This document shows positions 25,742 to 34,652 of a DNA stretch of 64,000 bases, in pieces. The DNA is taken from NCBI RefSeq assembly GCF_001685355.1, contig NZ_CP016438.1, forward strand, positions 1,240,001-1,304,000, given 5' to 3'. Source of the stretch: Streptomyces lincolnensis. Lineage in GTDB: Bacteria; Actinomycetota; Actinomycetes; Streptomycetales; Streptomycetaceae. Below the pieces are notes generated by a model. The model was not told where the DNA came from. It did no database searches and saw only the letters and a program-made list of their open reading frames with translations. Position 1 is the first letter of the stretch; every line of letters begins with the position of its first letter. The position numbers and the translations under genes were made by a program.

Positions 25742-26242
25742 CTACAGGGCGTCCCACACCTTGAACCAGCCGATGTCGTCGTTGGCCCGGTCGCCGACGT
25801 AACGGGTGCCGTAGCCGTAGTAGTAGACGGCGCTCTGGCCGTCGTTGAGGACGGCCTGCTGCCCGTCGCAGCTGTTGTAGGTCCTGAACGAGGAGATCAT
25901 GTAGCGCGACAGTCCTGTGTCCAGGACGTAGCCGGCCGCGTCGCAGGGGCCGTAGTCGCCGTACACATCGGTGACGGAGCCGCCGTAGTCGGCGTGCTGG
26001 TACCAGGTCATGAGCAGGGTCGCGGCGCTGCTGTTCGTCGCCGCGGCCGTCGTCCTGGAGTCGGAACAGGTGCGGCTCTTCACCTGGGAGACCTTGTCGC
26101 CGGGCTTGACTCTCTCCACGACCACGGAGCAGTAGGTGCGGTCCGGCGTCGTGGAGGCCGACGCCTGGGGCGCGAGCGCGACGAGACCGATGAGTGAGGC
26201 GGCCACGCTCAGCGTGGCGGCGGTTCGGGTGGGCACAGACAT
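25742..26242 (-). CDS. Small secreted protein, crystallin/I36-inhibitor-like
   Basis: The 166-residue protein begins with a Sec signal peptide (SVAASLIGLVALAPQASAS, cleavage near residue 30). The mature part has four Cys and Tyr/Gly-rich repeats (YQHADYGGSVTDVYGDYGPC, YYYGYGTRYVGDRANDDIGW). The pattern resembles beta/gamma-crystallin or family I36 peptidase-inhibitor proteins of streptomycetes, but the match is loose. GAGGAG lies 5 nt before the ATG. It is probably extracellular; its job is unknown. A perfect palindrome at 26316 may control it. Confidence 0.65.
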   Translation of the reverse strand: MSVPTRTAATLSVAASLIGLVALAPQASASTTPDRTYCSVVVERVKPGDKVSQVKSRTCSDSRTTAAATNSSAATLLMTWYQHADYGGSVTDVYGDYGPCDAAGYVLDTGLSRYMISSFRTYNSCDGQQAVLNDGQSAVYYYGYGTRYVGDRANDDIGWFKVWDAL

Positions 26243-26315
26243 GGCACTCCTCGCGGCTGGGACTGACAGGGGGCCGTGCACACCGCAAGGCTAGGAGCGC
26301 GCCGGCCGCAGCGGT

Positions 26316-26333
26316 CCCTGACAGATGTCAGGG
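26316..26333. promoter_or_regulatory. Perfect 18-bp palindrome, candidate operator
   Basis: CCCTGACAGATGTCAGGG is fully palindromic (8-2-8). It lies in the divergent promoter between the secreted protein (start 26242) and the DUF4386-type protein (start 26480). The TGACA-N2-TGTCA core is a plausible site for a NarL-type response regulator; none is encoded nearby. Confidence 0.5.
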
Positions 26334-26479
26334 CATCGGCAGGGCGGCGGGGGGTGTCGTCAGGGCCACCCCGGTATCGGGTGTTCAGGGCCAGGGACGG
26401 GCCGGGGCGGGCGCGGCAGGATTTCTGTCGTCGGCAAACGGACCGACGAGGAATCCGCCACCGGACTTCGGGGGAACCC

Positions 26480-27148
26480 ATGAACGAGACCTTCGCCAGG
26501 CGCCTGACCGGCCTGGCCGGCATCGTCACCGCGGCCGCTCTGATCATCGAGGTACCGCTGTACTTCATCTACTCCGGACCGCCGCCGGACTCGAACGTCC
26601 TGGCCAGGCTCCTCATCGCGATCATCTCGCTGACCTGCCTGATCGTGTTCGTGACGGCCTTTCGCGAGCTGGTCAAGCGGGTGAACCCGGCCTACGAATG
26701 GGTGGGTTCGATGGCCTTCTCCGCCGGGCTGGTCTACACGACGGTCACCCTGGTCTCCAGCGGACTCGAAGCCGGCGCGGTCATCGCCGCCGACCATTCC
26801 ATCGATCCGACCATCACGGTCAGCGGCACCTACATCCTCTACGGCTCGATCGGCCGGATGCTGCTGGCGCTGTTCCTGACCACGATCGGCTACGCCATCT
26901 CCCGTACGAACATGCTGCCGCGCTGGACCAGCCGCTCCGCCTACGTCCTGGCCGGTGTCAACCTGGCCTTCGTGCCGTCCATGTTCTTCGGCAACGAGCC
27001 GGCGAACTTCTACGCGGCCAACGGCTGGGGCAGCACCGCCTCGATGGGCGCGATCCTCAGCTACTGGCTGCTCGCCCTGGGTATCTCGGTCTACCGCAGC
27101 GCCAACCGTGTGACGCCGAAGGCCGACGCACCGGCCCTGCGGCACTGA
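26480..27148 (+). CDS. DUF4386-type membrane protein
   Basis: A 222-residue integral membrane protein with about six hydrophobic helices (GLAGIVTAAALIIEVPLYFI, LLIAIISLTCLIVFVTAF, and others). The overall pattern, including the NRVTP-like tail and short loops, fits the DUF4386 family, whose function is not known to me. GGGGAA precedes the ATG at 26480. It stands alone, ends in a very strong hairpin, and shares a divergent promoter region with the secreted protein gene. Confidence 0.6.
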   Translation: MNETFARRLTGLAGIVTAAALIIEVPLYFIYSGPPPDSNVLARLLIAIISLTCLIVFVTAFRELVKRVNPAYEWVGSMAFSAGLVYTTVTLVSSGLEAGAVIAADHSIDPTITVSGTYILYGSIGRMLLALFLTTIGYAISRTNMLPRWTSRSAYVLAGVNLAFVPSMFFGNEPANFYAANGWGSTASMGAILSYWLLALGISVYRSANRVTPKADAPALRH

Positions 27149-27163
27149 CCGCGGGAGCCCGAC

Positions 27164-27207
27164 CATGGGTGTGGGGCCCGGTCTTCAGGCCGGGCCCCAC
27201 ACCCATG
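27164..27207. terminator. Very strong bidirectional terminator
   Basis: A perfect 18-bp inverted repeat (27164-27181 with 27190-27207) closes an 8-nt loop TCTTCAGG. It lies between the stop codons of convergent genes (27148 and 27220). There is no T-run. It is one of the strongest hairpins in the window. Confidence 0.9.
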
Positions 27208-27219
27208 CGCGCGCACGGT

Positions 27220-29064
27220 TCAGTACGCCGGCTTCAGCACTCCCCCGGGCAGCTTCTTCTCGTCGTCGCGGGCCACGCTGCACATCACATGGCGGAACCC
27301 GTCGTCCCACTCGTCGGAGGAGGTCCAGCCCCACATCTCGTGGCCCTGTCCGCGGGCCCAGTTGACGCCGTACTTCTCCTCGCACAGGCTGCCGGTGTCG
27401 ACGCTGTCGGAGGAGCCCTCGCCGGAGGCCCAGGTCCAGCCGACCACCTGCTCGTCGTGCGGCCGGTCGCAGCTCACCAGGGTCTCGGTGGACGAACCCT
27501 CGTCGTCCTCCACGGAGTTGATGCAGTCCCCGGCGCCCAGCTGCGTGATGAACACCTCGTCGCCGAACTTGCGGAAGTCGCCGATCGGGCCGCCGAGGGT
27601 GGCGTTCTTCAGGAACAGCAGGCACGCCGAGTCCGGCGGTTCGCCCTGGCCCGTCTCGGGGGTGAGGACGTAGAGCACGGGATCGGGCATGCTCGCTCGC
27701 AGTTCCGCGGTACGCCGGGTGCACTCACCCCGGACGGCCTCCACGTCGGCGGCCGTGACGACGGACTGCGCCACGGTCGCGATGACCTGGCCCTCGGGAT
27801 CGTCGTCGCAGTCGACGGCCTTGATGCCGGCCCGCCCCTGGTACGTGCCGCCCTTCCAGTCGGCGTCGACGCACTGCCCCGCCGCGAGCGCGTCGCGCAA
27901 CCCGGCCTGTCTGCCGTACGGATACGCGCTGCGGGTCACCGTCGGCGAAGGGGTCGGGGAGGCCATCGGGGTGGGCGTCGCAGCGGCCTTCGCCCCGACC
28001 TCCAGCTGCCGCGCGCCCTCCCCCGCGTCGTGGAACACGGCGGCGCCCAGCGCGAATCCGGCACCGCCCGCCAGTGTCGCGGCGAGCGCGAGCAGCGCGG
28101 GCGCGCGGCGGCCGGGGCCACCCCTGAGGCGTCCGGCGGGCGTGGCGGGCGCCTTCGCCGGCGAGGCGGAGTGGGCCGGGCCGGCCGCGGTGTCGGGGAC
28201 GCCCGCTCCGGACGCGTCAGGGCCGCCCGCCGCCTCGGCGAGGAGGTCACGCGCCCGCTCCGCGTCCCACCGGTCCTGCGGGTCCTTCGCCAGCAGGCCC
28301 ATGATGACGCGGCCGAGCGGGTCGCTCGCCCGCTGCGGCACGGACGGTTCCGTGGTCAGGACCGCGAGGAGGGCGGCGTCGAGGGTGTCCCGCTCGAAGG
28401 GGCCGGTGCCCTCGACCGCGTAGTAGAGGGTGACGCCGAGCGAGAACAGGTCGGAATCCGCGGTCGCCTCGCCGCCTGACAGCCGCTCCGGTGCCACATA
28501 GCCCGGGGTGCCGACGACCATGCCGCTCTGGGTGACACGGGTCTCGCGCGGGCGCAGCGAGATGCCGTAGTCCGTCAGGAGGACCCGGCCGTCCTCGGTG
28601 CCCGAATGGTCCGGTGCCAGCAGGATGTTGGAGGGCTTCACATCGCGGTGGATGATGCCGAGCCGATGCCCGGCACCGAGTCCGTCGAGAGCGGCCGCCC
28701 CGATCCGGGCGGTCTCCTCGCTGGACAGGGGGCCGCGCTCCTTGACCACGGCACGCAGGTCACGGGTACCGGGCAGGTACTCCATCACGATCCACGGGCG
28801 GTCGTCGTGCTCCACGACGTCGTAGACCGTGATGACGTTCGGGTGCTCGCGCAACTGGGCCGCCTTCAGCGCCTCGTTGCGGCCCCGGTCGGCGAGGTCG
28901 CCGATGGCCGGGTCCGGTTCGGGCGGTACGTCGATCTCCTTGACGGCGACCTGCGCCCGGAGTCTGTCGTCCTCGGCCAGCCAGACGCTCCCGCCGCCCC
29001 CGGCACCCAGCCGCTGCCGCAGCCGGTACCGACCGGCGATGACGCGCTCCCGTTCTGTCGCCAT
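27220..29064 (-). CDS. Receptor-like serine/threonine protein kinase
   Basis: The 614-residue protein has a Pkn-type kinase domain at 10-275: Gly-rich loop GAGGGGSV (20-27), Lys42 in VAVKEI, catalytic HRDVKPSN (139-146) and APERLSG. The magnesium motif reads DYG (165-167) instead of DFG. A Pro/Ala-rich juxtamembrane segment and one membrane helix (about 345-365, ALLALAATLAGGAGFALGAA) lead to an extracellular domain with about seven Cys (QCVDADWK, VDCDDD, DCINSV, SCDRPHDEQ), which resembles septum-formation/DUF4190-like sensor domains. It should phosphorylate cytoplasmic targets in response to an outside signal. AAAGGAG precedes the ATG. The next gene upstream is a membrane protein on the same strand. 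Confidence 0.9.
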   Translation of the reverse strand: MATERERVIAGRYRLRQRLGAGGGGSVWLAEDDRLRAQVAVKEIDVPPEPDPAIGDLADRGRNEALKAAQLREHPNVITVYDVVEHDDRPWIVMEYLPGTRDLRAVVKERGPLSSEETARIGAAALDGLGAGHRLGIIHRDVKPSNILLAPDHSGTEDGRVLLTDYGISLRPRETRVTQSGMVVGTPGYVAPERLSGGEATADSDLFSLGVTLYYAVEGTGPFERDTLDAALLAVLTTEPSVPQRASDPLGRVIMGLLAKDPQDRWDAERARDLLAEAAGGPDASGAGVPDTAAGPAHSASPAKAPATPAGRLRGGPGRRAPALLALAATLAGGAGFALGAAVFHDAGEGARQLEVGAKAAATPTPMASPTPSPTVTRSAYPYGRQAGLRDALAAGQCVDADWKGGTYQGRAGIKAVDCDDDPEGQVIATVAQSVVTAADVEAVRGECTRRTAELRASMPDPVLYVLTPETGQGEPPDSACLLFLKNATLGGPIGDFRKFGDEVFITQLGAGDCINSVEDDEGSSTETLVSCDRPHDEQVVGWTWASGEGSSDSVDTGSLCEEKYGVNWARGQGHEMWGWTSSDEWDDGFRHVMCSVARDDEKKLPGGVLKPAY

Positions 29065-29125
29065 CAGCGCTGTACTCCTTTCCCGCGCGTCGGCGCGCCG
29101 CAGTCGAGGCTCCGCAGGCCACCGG

Positions 29126-30643
29126 TCATCGGACCACCAGCAGCTCGAAGGCGGCGCGCACACCGGACTTGGAGGTGGTGACGTACCTGGTCGACGGCGG
29201 GGACGTGTCGCCGTCGCCGGTGGAGAAGTAAGAGAACCTCGACGGGCAACTCGTGCCACTGATCTGGATCCTGCGGTCGGTGACCAGCCTGCCGGTGCGT
29301 ACCTCGTAGACCTTCACCGGAATCTCGACCTTGTGGAAGCTCACATAGGTGACGGCACCGGTGGACTCGTTCTCGTACGGGCAGGTCTCGACGGAGGTGC
29401 CGAAGGTGTCCTCACCCATGCACACCACCAGCGCCGCGTCGGAGGCGTCGCCGGCCTTCCAGGCGCCGGGGAGTTGCTTCACGTAGTCGCGCAGCACGCT
29501 GTACTCGTCGCCGCCGTAGAACAGCGCGCGGTTGGTGCCCTTGCCCGCGGGCTTGGCGCCGCTGTACTTCGCCGGGTCGGAGCAGTACGCGGGCTGCCCG
29601 TCGGCGCTGTCGACGAGCAGTTTGCGGACCGTGTCCAACTCGATGTTCAGCGTGGCCTTCCTGGCCCCCTTGCGGGCCCGGTCGGCGAGGTCGCCGCCGG
29701 GGTACCGGTCGAGCAGCTGCTCGTACCGGGTGCGGGCCTCGTCCCAGCTGTCGTCCGCCATGAAGTCGTCGCCGCAGTCGACGAGCGCGGCGGGCGCGGT
29801 CCGTTCGGCGGTGGCGGTCGAGCGGTCCAACACGTCCTGGCTGGGCACCCGTTGGCGGAGCCAGTCGGTGACGGCGACGGTGGTGCAGGGGTCCTCGGTG
29901 GGCAGGCCGCGGAGGAATCCGTTCAGCGTCGTCTCGACCGTCTTGCCGTGGCCGGGTTCGGCGAGGACCTTCGCGAGGGTGTCGAAGCCCTGCTCCAGTG
30001 CCTCGGTGTCCCCGGTCAGCGCGCTGTTCAGTTCGGCCGTGGCCGTCTCCAGCCGCTCGCACACCCGGACCACCTCGTCGCCGTACGCGGTCAGCGGCGC
30101 GTCACCGACACGGTCGCCCCACCACACCTCCCCCTGCGCGCTCACCACGCGTGCGCAGTCGCCGTCCTGCCGGGCCTCGGCGACATCGCCCGCGACCCGG
30201 TGCGCGTCGTGGCGCAGCAGCCCCGCGGTCAGCAGCACCGTCAGCGTCACGGCGAGCGCGAGCAGCCGTTGCCGTCGCACCGCGACCCTGCGCGTGCCGC
30301 GACGGGCCAGGAACCAGCCGTGGGCGATGCCGAGCACCCACCACACGGCCACGGCGATCTCGTACGACGTGCGGGCCTTGGAGACGACCAGCAGGACCAG
30401 CACGAGCGTGGTCGTCGCGGCGGTGACCGCGAGCTTGCGCCGCCCCAGCAGCAGATAGCCGATGCCGAGGAGGGAGGCGTTGCCGAGGGCCGCGGCCAGC
30501 GGGTCGTGGGGTCGGTCCTGAGGAGGTAGGGGGTGGAACACGGCGAGTTCGTCGGAGGGCGGGCCGTTGGGTTCACCGGAGGGCGGTCCGGTGGGCTCGG
30601 GCGGGCCGGTGGGCTCGGGTGCGGCGGGTGTCGGGGTATCCAT
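29126..30643 (-). CDS. Membrane protein with large extracellular domain, kinase neighbour
   Basis: A 505-residue protein of unknown family. A Pro-rich cytoplasmic start (about 1-45, repeats of PTGPP) is followed by about four hydrophobic segments (between 52 and 145: NASLLGIGYLLLG, LAVTAATTTLVLVLLVV, VWWVLGIAHGWFL, LLALAVTLTVLLTAGLL). A long domain of about 350 residues with helical, TPR-like stretches (DEARTRYEQLLDRYPGGDLADRARKG) and eight or so Cys follows. Location 61 nt upstream of the kinase gene in the same orientation suggests that it is a kinase partner, sensor or substrate. This is an inference from context. Confidence 0.65.
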   Translation of the reverse strand: MDTPTPAAPEPTGPPEPTGPPSGEPNGPPSDELAVFHPLPPQDRPHDPLAAALGNASLLGIGYLLLGRRKLAVTAATTTLVLVLLVVSKARTSYEIAVAVWWVLGIAHGWFLARRGTRRVAVRRQRLLALAVTLTVLLTAGLLRHDAHRVAGDVAEARQDGDCARVVSAQGEVWWGDRVGDAPLTAYGDEVVRVCERLETATAELNSALTGDTEALEQGFDTLAKVLAEPGHGKTVETTLNGFLRGLPTEDPCTTVAVTDWLRQRVPSQDVLDRSTATAERTAPAALVDCGDDFMADDSWDEARTRYEQLLDRYPGGDLADRARKGARKATLNIELDTVRKLLVDSADGQPAYCSDPAKYSGAKPAGKGTNRALFYGGDEYSVLRDYVKQLPGAWKAGDASDAALVVCMGEDTFGTSVETCPYENESTGAVTYVSFHKVEIPVKVYEVRTGRLVTDRRIQISGTSCPSRFSYFSTGDGDTSPPSTRYVTTSKSGVRAAFELLVVR

Positions 30644-30773
30644 CCTGGTCTCCCCCTGTGACGGAACGGATCTGGCTGCCTCAGGATGCGGTCCTGTCTG
30701 CGGGAGGGGTCCCGGAGCGTGAGGGACGGCCGAGGCGGGCGTGACCTTCCCGGGATCTCCCCAGGACCTCGTC

Positions 30774-31268
30774 CTACGGCGCGGCTGCCTCGGCCATCCG
30801 CAGCACCGCCCGCTTTCCCCGCACGGTGACGGTCAGTTCGTAGCCGCCGATGCTCAGCCCGCCCGGCGAGAACAGCGTGATGGTGCTCCGGGATCCGTCG
30901 GTGCGCCGCCATTCGAGCGTCGTCTCATCGCCCTCGATCCTCGTCACGTTCATGACGGGCGTGCCGAAGGCCCGCTCCGGAACCGGGACTTGGGCGCCCT
31001 CCCCGACGCTGACCTCGCACTGGCCGTCGCCGCACGCCGACAGCCGGGTTCCGTCAGCCGGGGCGGTCGAGGAGGGAGAGGCGGAAGCGGAAGGGGTGGG
31101 AGTGGCCGGGCTCTTGGACGGTCGTGGGCTCGGCGGGGACACCGGCGTGGAGGCCGAGGGCCGGGACGGTGGGTCGGCGGGATCCGCCGTGCCGGACGAC
31201 GTGGAGCACCCCACGAGCGCGATGAGCGTGCCGACGGTCAGGACTGCGTGACGAACGGTGTGGGCCAT
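30774..31268 (-). CDS. Putative lipoprotein of unknown function
   Basis: The 164-residue protein starts with a signal peptide and lipobox ALVGC (Cys21), then about 50 residues almost wholly Ser, Pro, Thr and Ala as a wall-spanning linker. A small C-terminal beta-rich domain follows (TRLSACGDGQCEVSVGEG, VMNVTRIEGDETTLEW, GGLSIGGYELTVTVRG). It may belong with the kinase and membrane-protein genes downstream, 130 nt away. I do not recognise a family. Confidence 0.65.
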   Translation of the reverse strand: MAHTVRHAVLTVGTLIALVGCSTSSGTADPADPPSRPSASTPVSPPSPRPSKSPATPTPSASASPSSTAPADGTRLSACGDGQCEVSVGEGAQVPVPERAFGTPVMNVTRIEGDETTLEWRRTDGSRSTITLFSPGGLSIGGYELTVTVRGKRAVLRMAEAAAP

Positions 31269-31323
31269 GGCGGAAGGATGCGGTCGCGTCGCGGGACCCG
31301 TCCCGCGGCGCGACCGTGCTGTG

Positions 31324-31791
31324 TCAGTCGGCCCTTTCCAGGTACGACGCCAGGTTGGCCAGCGAGGACGTGATCCCGGCCTCGTGGTCCGCCTGGTCGA
31401 TGCCCGGTGGCACGTCCACCGCGGTGACGGTCACCTCGGTCCCGTCACCGGCGGGCACCAGGTGCCAGGTCATCGTCATGGTGCCCTCGTACGCCGGGTC
31501 GTCGGCCTCGAACACCGCCCGCTGCACGACGCGTTCCGCCGGCACCAGGTCGGCGAACTCGACGTCGACGACATCCGTCGCGTCGGACGTCTTGCCGGGA
31601 CTGTCGGCGGCATCGAGGTATGTGAGGATCATCCGGAATCCGCCGCCGGGACGCGGGTCCCACCGCTCCACCCGACCTCGCATGCCCTCCGGCGGCATCC
31701 AGGCCTCAAGGGCCTGCCTGTCGAGGAGGGCGCCGTAGACGGCCGCCGGTGAGGCCGCGATCACTCTGCCGGCGCGGTCGATCCTGTCCAT
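31324..31791 (-). CDS. SRPBCC (AHSA1-like) protein
   Basis: The 155-residue protein has the START/AHSA1 layout: an N-terminal strand with IAASPAAVYGALLDRQALEAWMPPEGM, a central WDPRPGGGFRM strand and the C-terminal helix HEAGITSSLANLASYLE. Such proteins bind hydrophobic ligands or act as co-chaperones; the substrate is unknown. The ATG at 31791 is only 6 nt after a minus-strand TAGAGT (31803-31798) and has no ribosome binding site, so it is probably translated from a leaderless mRNA. Confidence 0.8.
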   Translation of the reverse strand: MDRIDRAGRVIAASPAAVYGALLDRQALEAWMPPEGMRGRVERWDPRPGGGFRMILTYLDAADSPGKTSDATDVVDVEFADLVPAERVVQRAVFEADDPAYEGTMTMTWHLVPAGDGTEVTVTAVDVPPGIDQADHEAGITSSLANLASYLERAD

Positions 31792-32009
31792 GGGCGGACT
31801 CTACAACCGGTCAGGCGACGCCGGTCCGGCACGGCGCTGTGTCCGACGGCGTGGCCCCGCCCCGACCCGATTCGACCTCGGCATGAGGAGGTTGGATACG
31901 ATCCCCGGGCGGGTCTCTTCCCTGCCGACGACGACGATGTCGTCCTTCTTCCACACAACGCCTGACACCCTCATCGACCTGACGACCGACTTCATCAGAG
32001 GGGAAGCCT

Positions 32010-33113
32010 GTGATCCTCAAGACCTTCGGCTGGTCGTTCGCGGTCACCGCGCTCGGTCTGACGGCGGCGGTGTTCTACGACGGCTGGACCGCGCTCGGGG
32101 TCGTGGCCATCCTCGCCATCCTCGAGATCTCGCTGTCCTTCGACAACGCCGTGGTCAACGCCGGAATCCTGAAGAAGATGAACGCCTTCTGGCAGAAGAT
32201 CTTCCTCACCGTCGGTGTACTGATCGCGGTCTTCGGCATGCGGCTCGTCTTTCCGGTCGTCATCGTCGCCATCAGCGCCAAGATGGGCCCTGTCGAGGCC
32301 GTCGACCTCGCCCTGAACAACAAGGACCGCTACCAGCAGCTGGTCACCGACGCCCACCCGTCGATCGCCGCGTTCGGTGGCATGTTCCTGCTGATGATCT
32401 TCCTCGACTTCATCTTCGAGGACCGGGACATCAAGTGGCTAGGCTGGCTGGAGCGGCCGCTCGCCAAACTCGGCAAGATCGACATGCTGTCGGTGTGCAT
32501 CGCCCTGATCGTCCTGCTGGCCACCGCGTTCACCTTCGCCACCCACGCCCACCAGCACGGCGGCACCCATGTCGACAAGGCGGAGACGGTCCTGATCTCC
32601 GGTGTCGCGGGCCTGGTCACCTACTTGGTCGTCGGCGGTCTCTCCAGCTTCTTCGAGAACAGGCTCGACGAAGAGGAGGAGGCCGAGCGCACCGGCAAGG
32701 AGCAGTCCGCCGTCCTGCTGGCGGGCCGGGCGGCGTTCTTCATGTTCCTCTACCTGGAAGTCCTGGACGCGTCCTTCTCGTTCGACGGCGTGATCGGCGC
32801 CTTCGCCATCACCAACGACATCGTGCTGATGGCGCTGGGCCTGGGCACGGGCGCGATGTACGTCCGGTCGCTCACCGTCTACCTGGTCCGCCAGGGCACC
32901 CTCGACGACTATGTCTACCTGGAGCACGGCGCCCACTACGCGATCGGCGCCCTCGCGGTGATCCTCATGGTGACCATCCAGTACCAGATCAACGAGATCA
33001 TCACCGGCCTCCTCGGTGTCGTCCTGATCACCTGGTCCTTCATCTCGTCCGTGCGACGCAACCGGGCTCTCGCGGCGGCGGAGGAACGGCCGCTGGAGCG
33101 CCTCTCCTCGTGA
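32010..33113 (+). CDS. DUF475 membrane protein, TerC-like
   Basis: A 367-residue protein with about eight membrane helices. Conserved acidic membrane motifs SLSFDNAVVNAGIL (about 41-54) and FSFDGVIGAFAITNDIV near residue 255 are the hallmark of the TerC/DUF475 superfamily, implicated in metal-ion (manganese, calcium) export or tellurite resistance. A His-rich loop THAHQHGGTH lies in the middle. GAGGGGAAG precedes the GTG at 32010. A -10-like TACGAT at 31897 would give a leader of about 110 nt. It is monocistronic and ends in a hairpin. Confidence 0.85.
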   Translation: MILKTFGWSFAVTALGLTAAVFYDGWTALGVVAILAILEISLSFDNAVVNAGILKKMNAFWQKIFLTVGVLIAVFGMRLVFPVVIVAISAKMGPVEAVDLALNNKDRYQQLVTDAHPSIAAFGGMFLLMIFLDFIFEDRDIKWLGWLERPLAKLGKIDMLSVCIALIVLLATAFTFATHAHQHGGTHVDKAETVLISGVAGLVTYLVVGGLSSFFENRLDEEEEAERTGKEQSAVLLAGRAAFFMFLYLEVLDASFSFDGVIGAFAITNDIVLMALGLGTGAMYVRSLTVYLVRQGTLDDYVYLEHGAHYAIGALAVILMVTIQYQINEIITGLLGVVLITWSFISSVRRNRALAAAEERPLERLSS

Positions 33114-33138
33114 CCGGAAGCCGCGGCGCGGCTCCGGT
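33113..33138. terminator. Hairpin between convergent genes
   Basis: The arms ACCGGAAGCCGCG and CGCGGCTCCGGT pair along 12 bp with one bulged A. The element fills the gap between the stop codons at 33113 and 33139. Confidence 0.75.
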
Positions 33139-34374
33139 TCACCTGCTGCTCGCGGTGGCGGCGATGGCCGGCAGGACGGCGAGCGCGAGGATGCCGCCGG
33201 TGAGGGCGAGGAGGGGGTAGCCCGCGGCGGAGACGACGAGGCCGGAGGCGAGGCCGCCAGTGGCTCCGGCGATGGCGATGGAGACATCGACCATGCCCTG
33301 GGTCCTGGCCCGGGTGGCCAGCGGCACGGCGTCGGTGATCATCGCGGTGCCGGAGACGAGGCCGAGGTTCCAGCCCAGCCCCAGCAGGGCGAGCGCGACG
33401 GCGAGCAGGGCGACGGAGTCCGCGGGCGCCACGGCGGCGGTGATGCCGGCGCCGAGGAGGGTGAGACCGGAGGCGGCGGCGATGAGCGTAGGGCCATATC
33501 GGTCGACGAGCCAGCCGGTCAGCGGGGACGGCAGATACATGGCACCGACGTGAATGGCGATGACGAGGCCGGAAGCCGCGGTGCCGTGGCCGTGGTCGTG
33601 CATGTGGACGGGCGTCATCGTCATGACCGCGACCATGACGAGCTGGGTGAGGATCATCGTCAGCGCACCCGGCATCAGCCCCGGCCCGCGGGTCGTCACC
33701 TCGGTGGCCTCCGTCCGCTGCCGGAGGTCGAGACTGCGGGCGAGCAGCAGCGGGTCGGGGCGCAGCCAGACGGCGAGGACGAGGGCGGCCAGGGCGTAGG
33801 CGGTGCCGGAGAGCAGGAACGGCCCCGCCAGGGTGGGGATGCCGAGGGAGTCGGCGAGGCGTCCGGTGGGTGCGGCGAGGTTGGGGCCGACGACCCCGCC
33901 GAGGGTGGTGGCGACCAGGACGGTGGAGACCGCACGGGCCCGGTGGGCAGGGGCGGCGAGGTCGGCTCCGGCGTACCGCGCCTGGAGGTTGGTGGCCGTG
34001 CCCGCGCCGTAGACGAACAGGGCGATGAACAGCAGTACGGCGCTGTCGGCGACGGCCGCGGCGATGACACCCGCGCTGCCCACGGCACCGGTCAGGTACC
34101 CCGCCGCCAGGCCCGGTCGGCGGCCCCGGGCCTGGGAGATGCGGCCGATGGCGACCGCGGCGAGCGCCGAACCGGCGGTGAACAGGGCACTGGGCAGCCC
34201 GGCGAGGTCCGTGGAGCCCAGCATGTCCTGCGCGAGCAGCGCTCCGACGGTGATACCGGCCGCGAGCCCCGCCCCGCTCAGAACCTGGCCGCTCACCAGC
34301 ACGGTGAGAACACGCCGCTGTGCCTCGGGCCGCGGGGACGAACCGGCGGTGGTGTCCGGGGCGGTGTCTGTCAC
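33139..34374 (-). CDS. MFS transporter
   Basis: A 411-residue major facilitator with twelve hydrophobic segments. Loop 2-3 has GRISQARGRRPGLAAG, the usual G-x-x-x-D/R-R-x-G-R-R type motif, and the matching loop in the second half is GWLVDRYGPTLI. A short His-rich loop MHDHGHG lies before helix 7. The family exports or imports small molecules by proton exchange; the substrate is unknown. GTG 34374 is chosen because the first membrane helix starts about 20 residues later and GGGGAG lies upstream. Confidence 0.82.
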   Translation of the reverse strand: MTDTAPDTTAGSSPRPEAQRRVLTVLVSGQVLSGAGLAAGITVGALLAQDMLGSTDLAGLPSALFTAGSALAAVAIGRISQARGRRPGLAAGYLTGAVGSAGVIAAAVADSAVLLFIALFVYGAGTATNLQARYAGADLAAPAHRARAVSTVLVATTLGGVVGPNLAAPTGRLADSLGIPTLAGPFLLSGTAYALAALVLAVWLRPDPLLLARSLDLRQRTEATEVTTRGPGLMPGALTMILTQLVMVAVMTMTPVHMHDHGHGTAASGLVIAIHVGAMYLPSPLTGWLVDRYGPTLIAAASGLTLLGAGITAAVAPADSVALLAVALALLGLGWNLGLVSGTAMITDAVPLATRARTQGMVDVSIAIAGATGGLASGLVVSAAGYPLLALTGGILALAVLPAIAATASSR

Positions 34375-34529
34375 TGGCGGGTTTCTCCCCACGGCTTCAG
34401 GACGTCTGTGACGCGACAGCCGCCGATACGGCACAGGCACTCGCTGCCGGGATCGGACGGGAGCGCGTGGCCAAGGTCGCTCGTCCGTGACGCCCTCGTC
34501 AACCCGGTCGGCGTCCGTCACTACGCTCG

Positions 34530-34650
34530 GCCGACCGAACGAGCCGAGCGCCCTTCCTGCACGTGGCCGACAGTAACGCCGCCGCTGTCGCGCTCCACGA
34601 ACGGCTCGGCTTCAGAGGAGTAGAGCGCGTCGAGCGGCCCCGGCGCTCCC
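34530..34650 (+). pseudogene. C-terminal remnant of a GNAT acetyltransferase
   Basis: In the frame of 34563 the reading APFLHVADSNAAAVALHERL followed by GFR matches the last strand-helix-strand of GNAT acetyltransferases (HV..N..A..LYE.LGF). Upstream codons show no GNAT similarity and no start, so only about 35 codons survive. It lies between the MFS gene and the glucarate dehydratase gene. Confidence 0.6.
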
Positions 34651-34652
34651 TC

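Noticed and set aside
23286..26288. A 1000-codon minus-strand open frame through efeUO, efeB and the DeoR gene
   Set aside because: It is a shadow of high GC content and third-position bias. The plus-strand genes there have complete conserved motifs.
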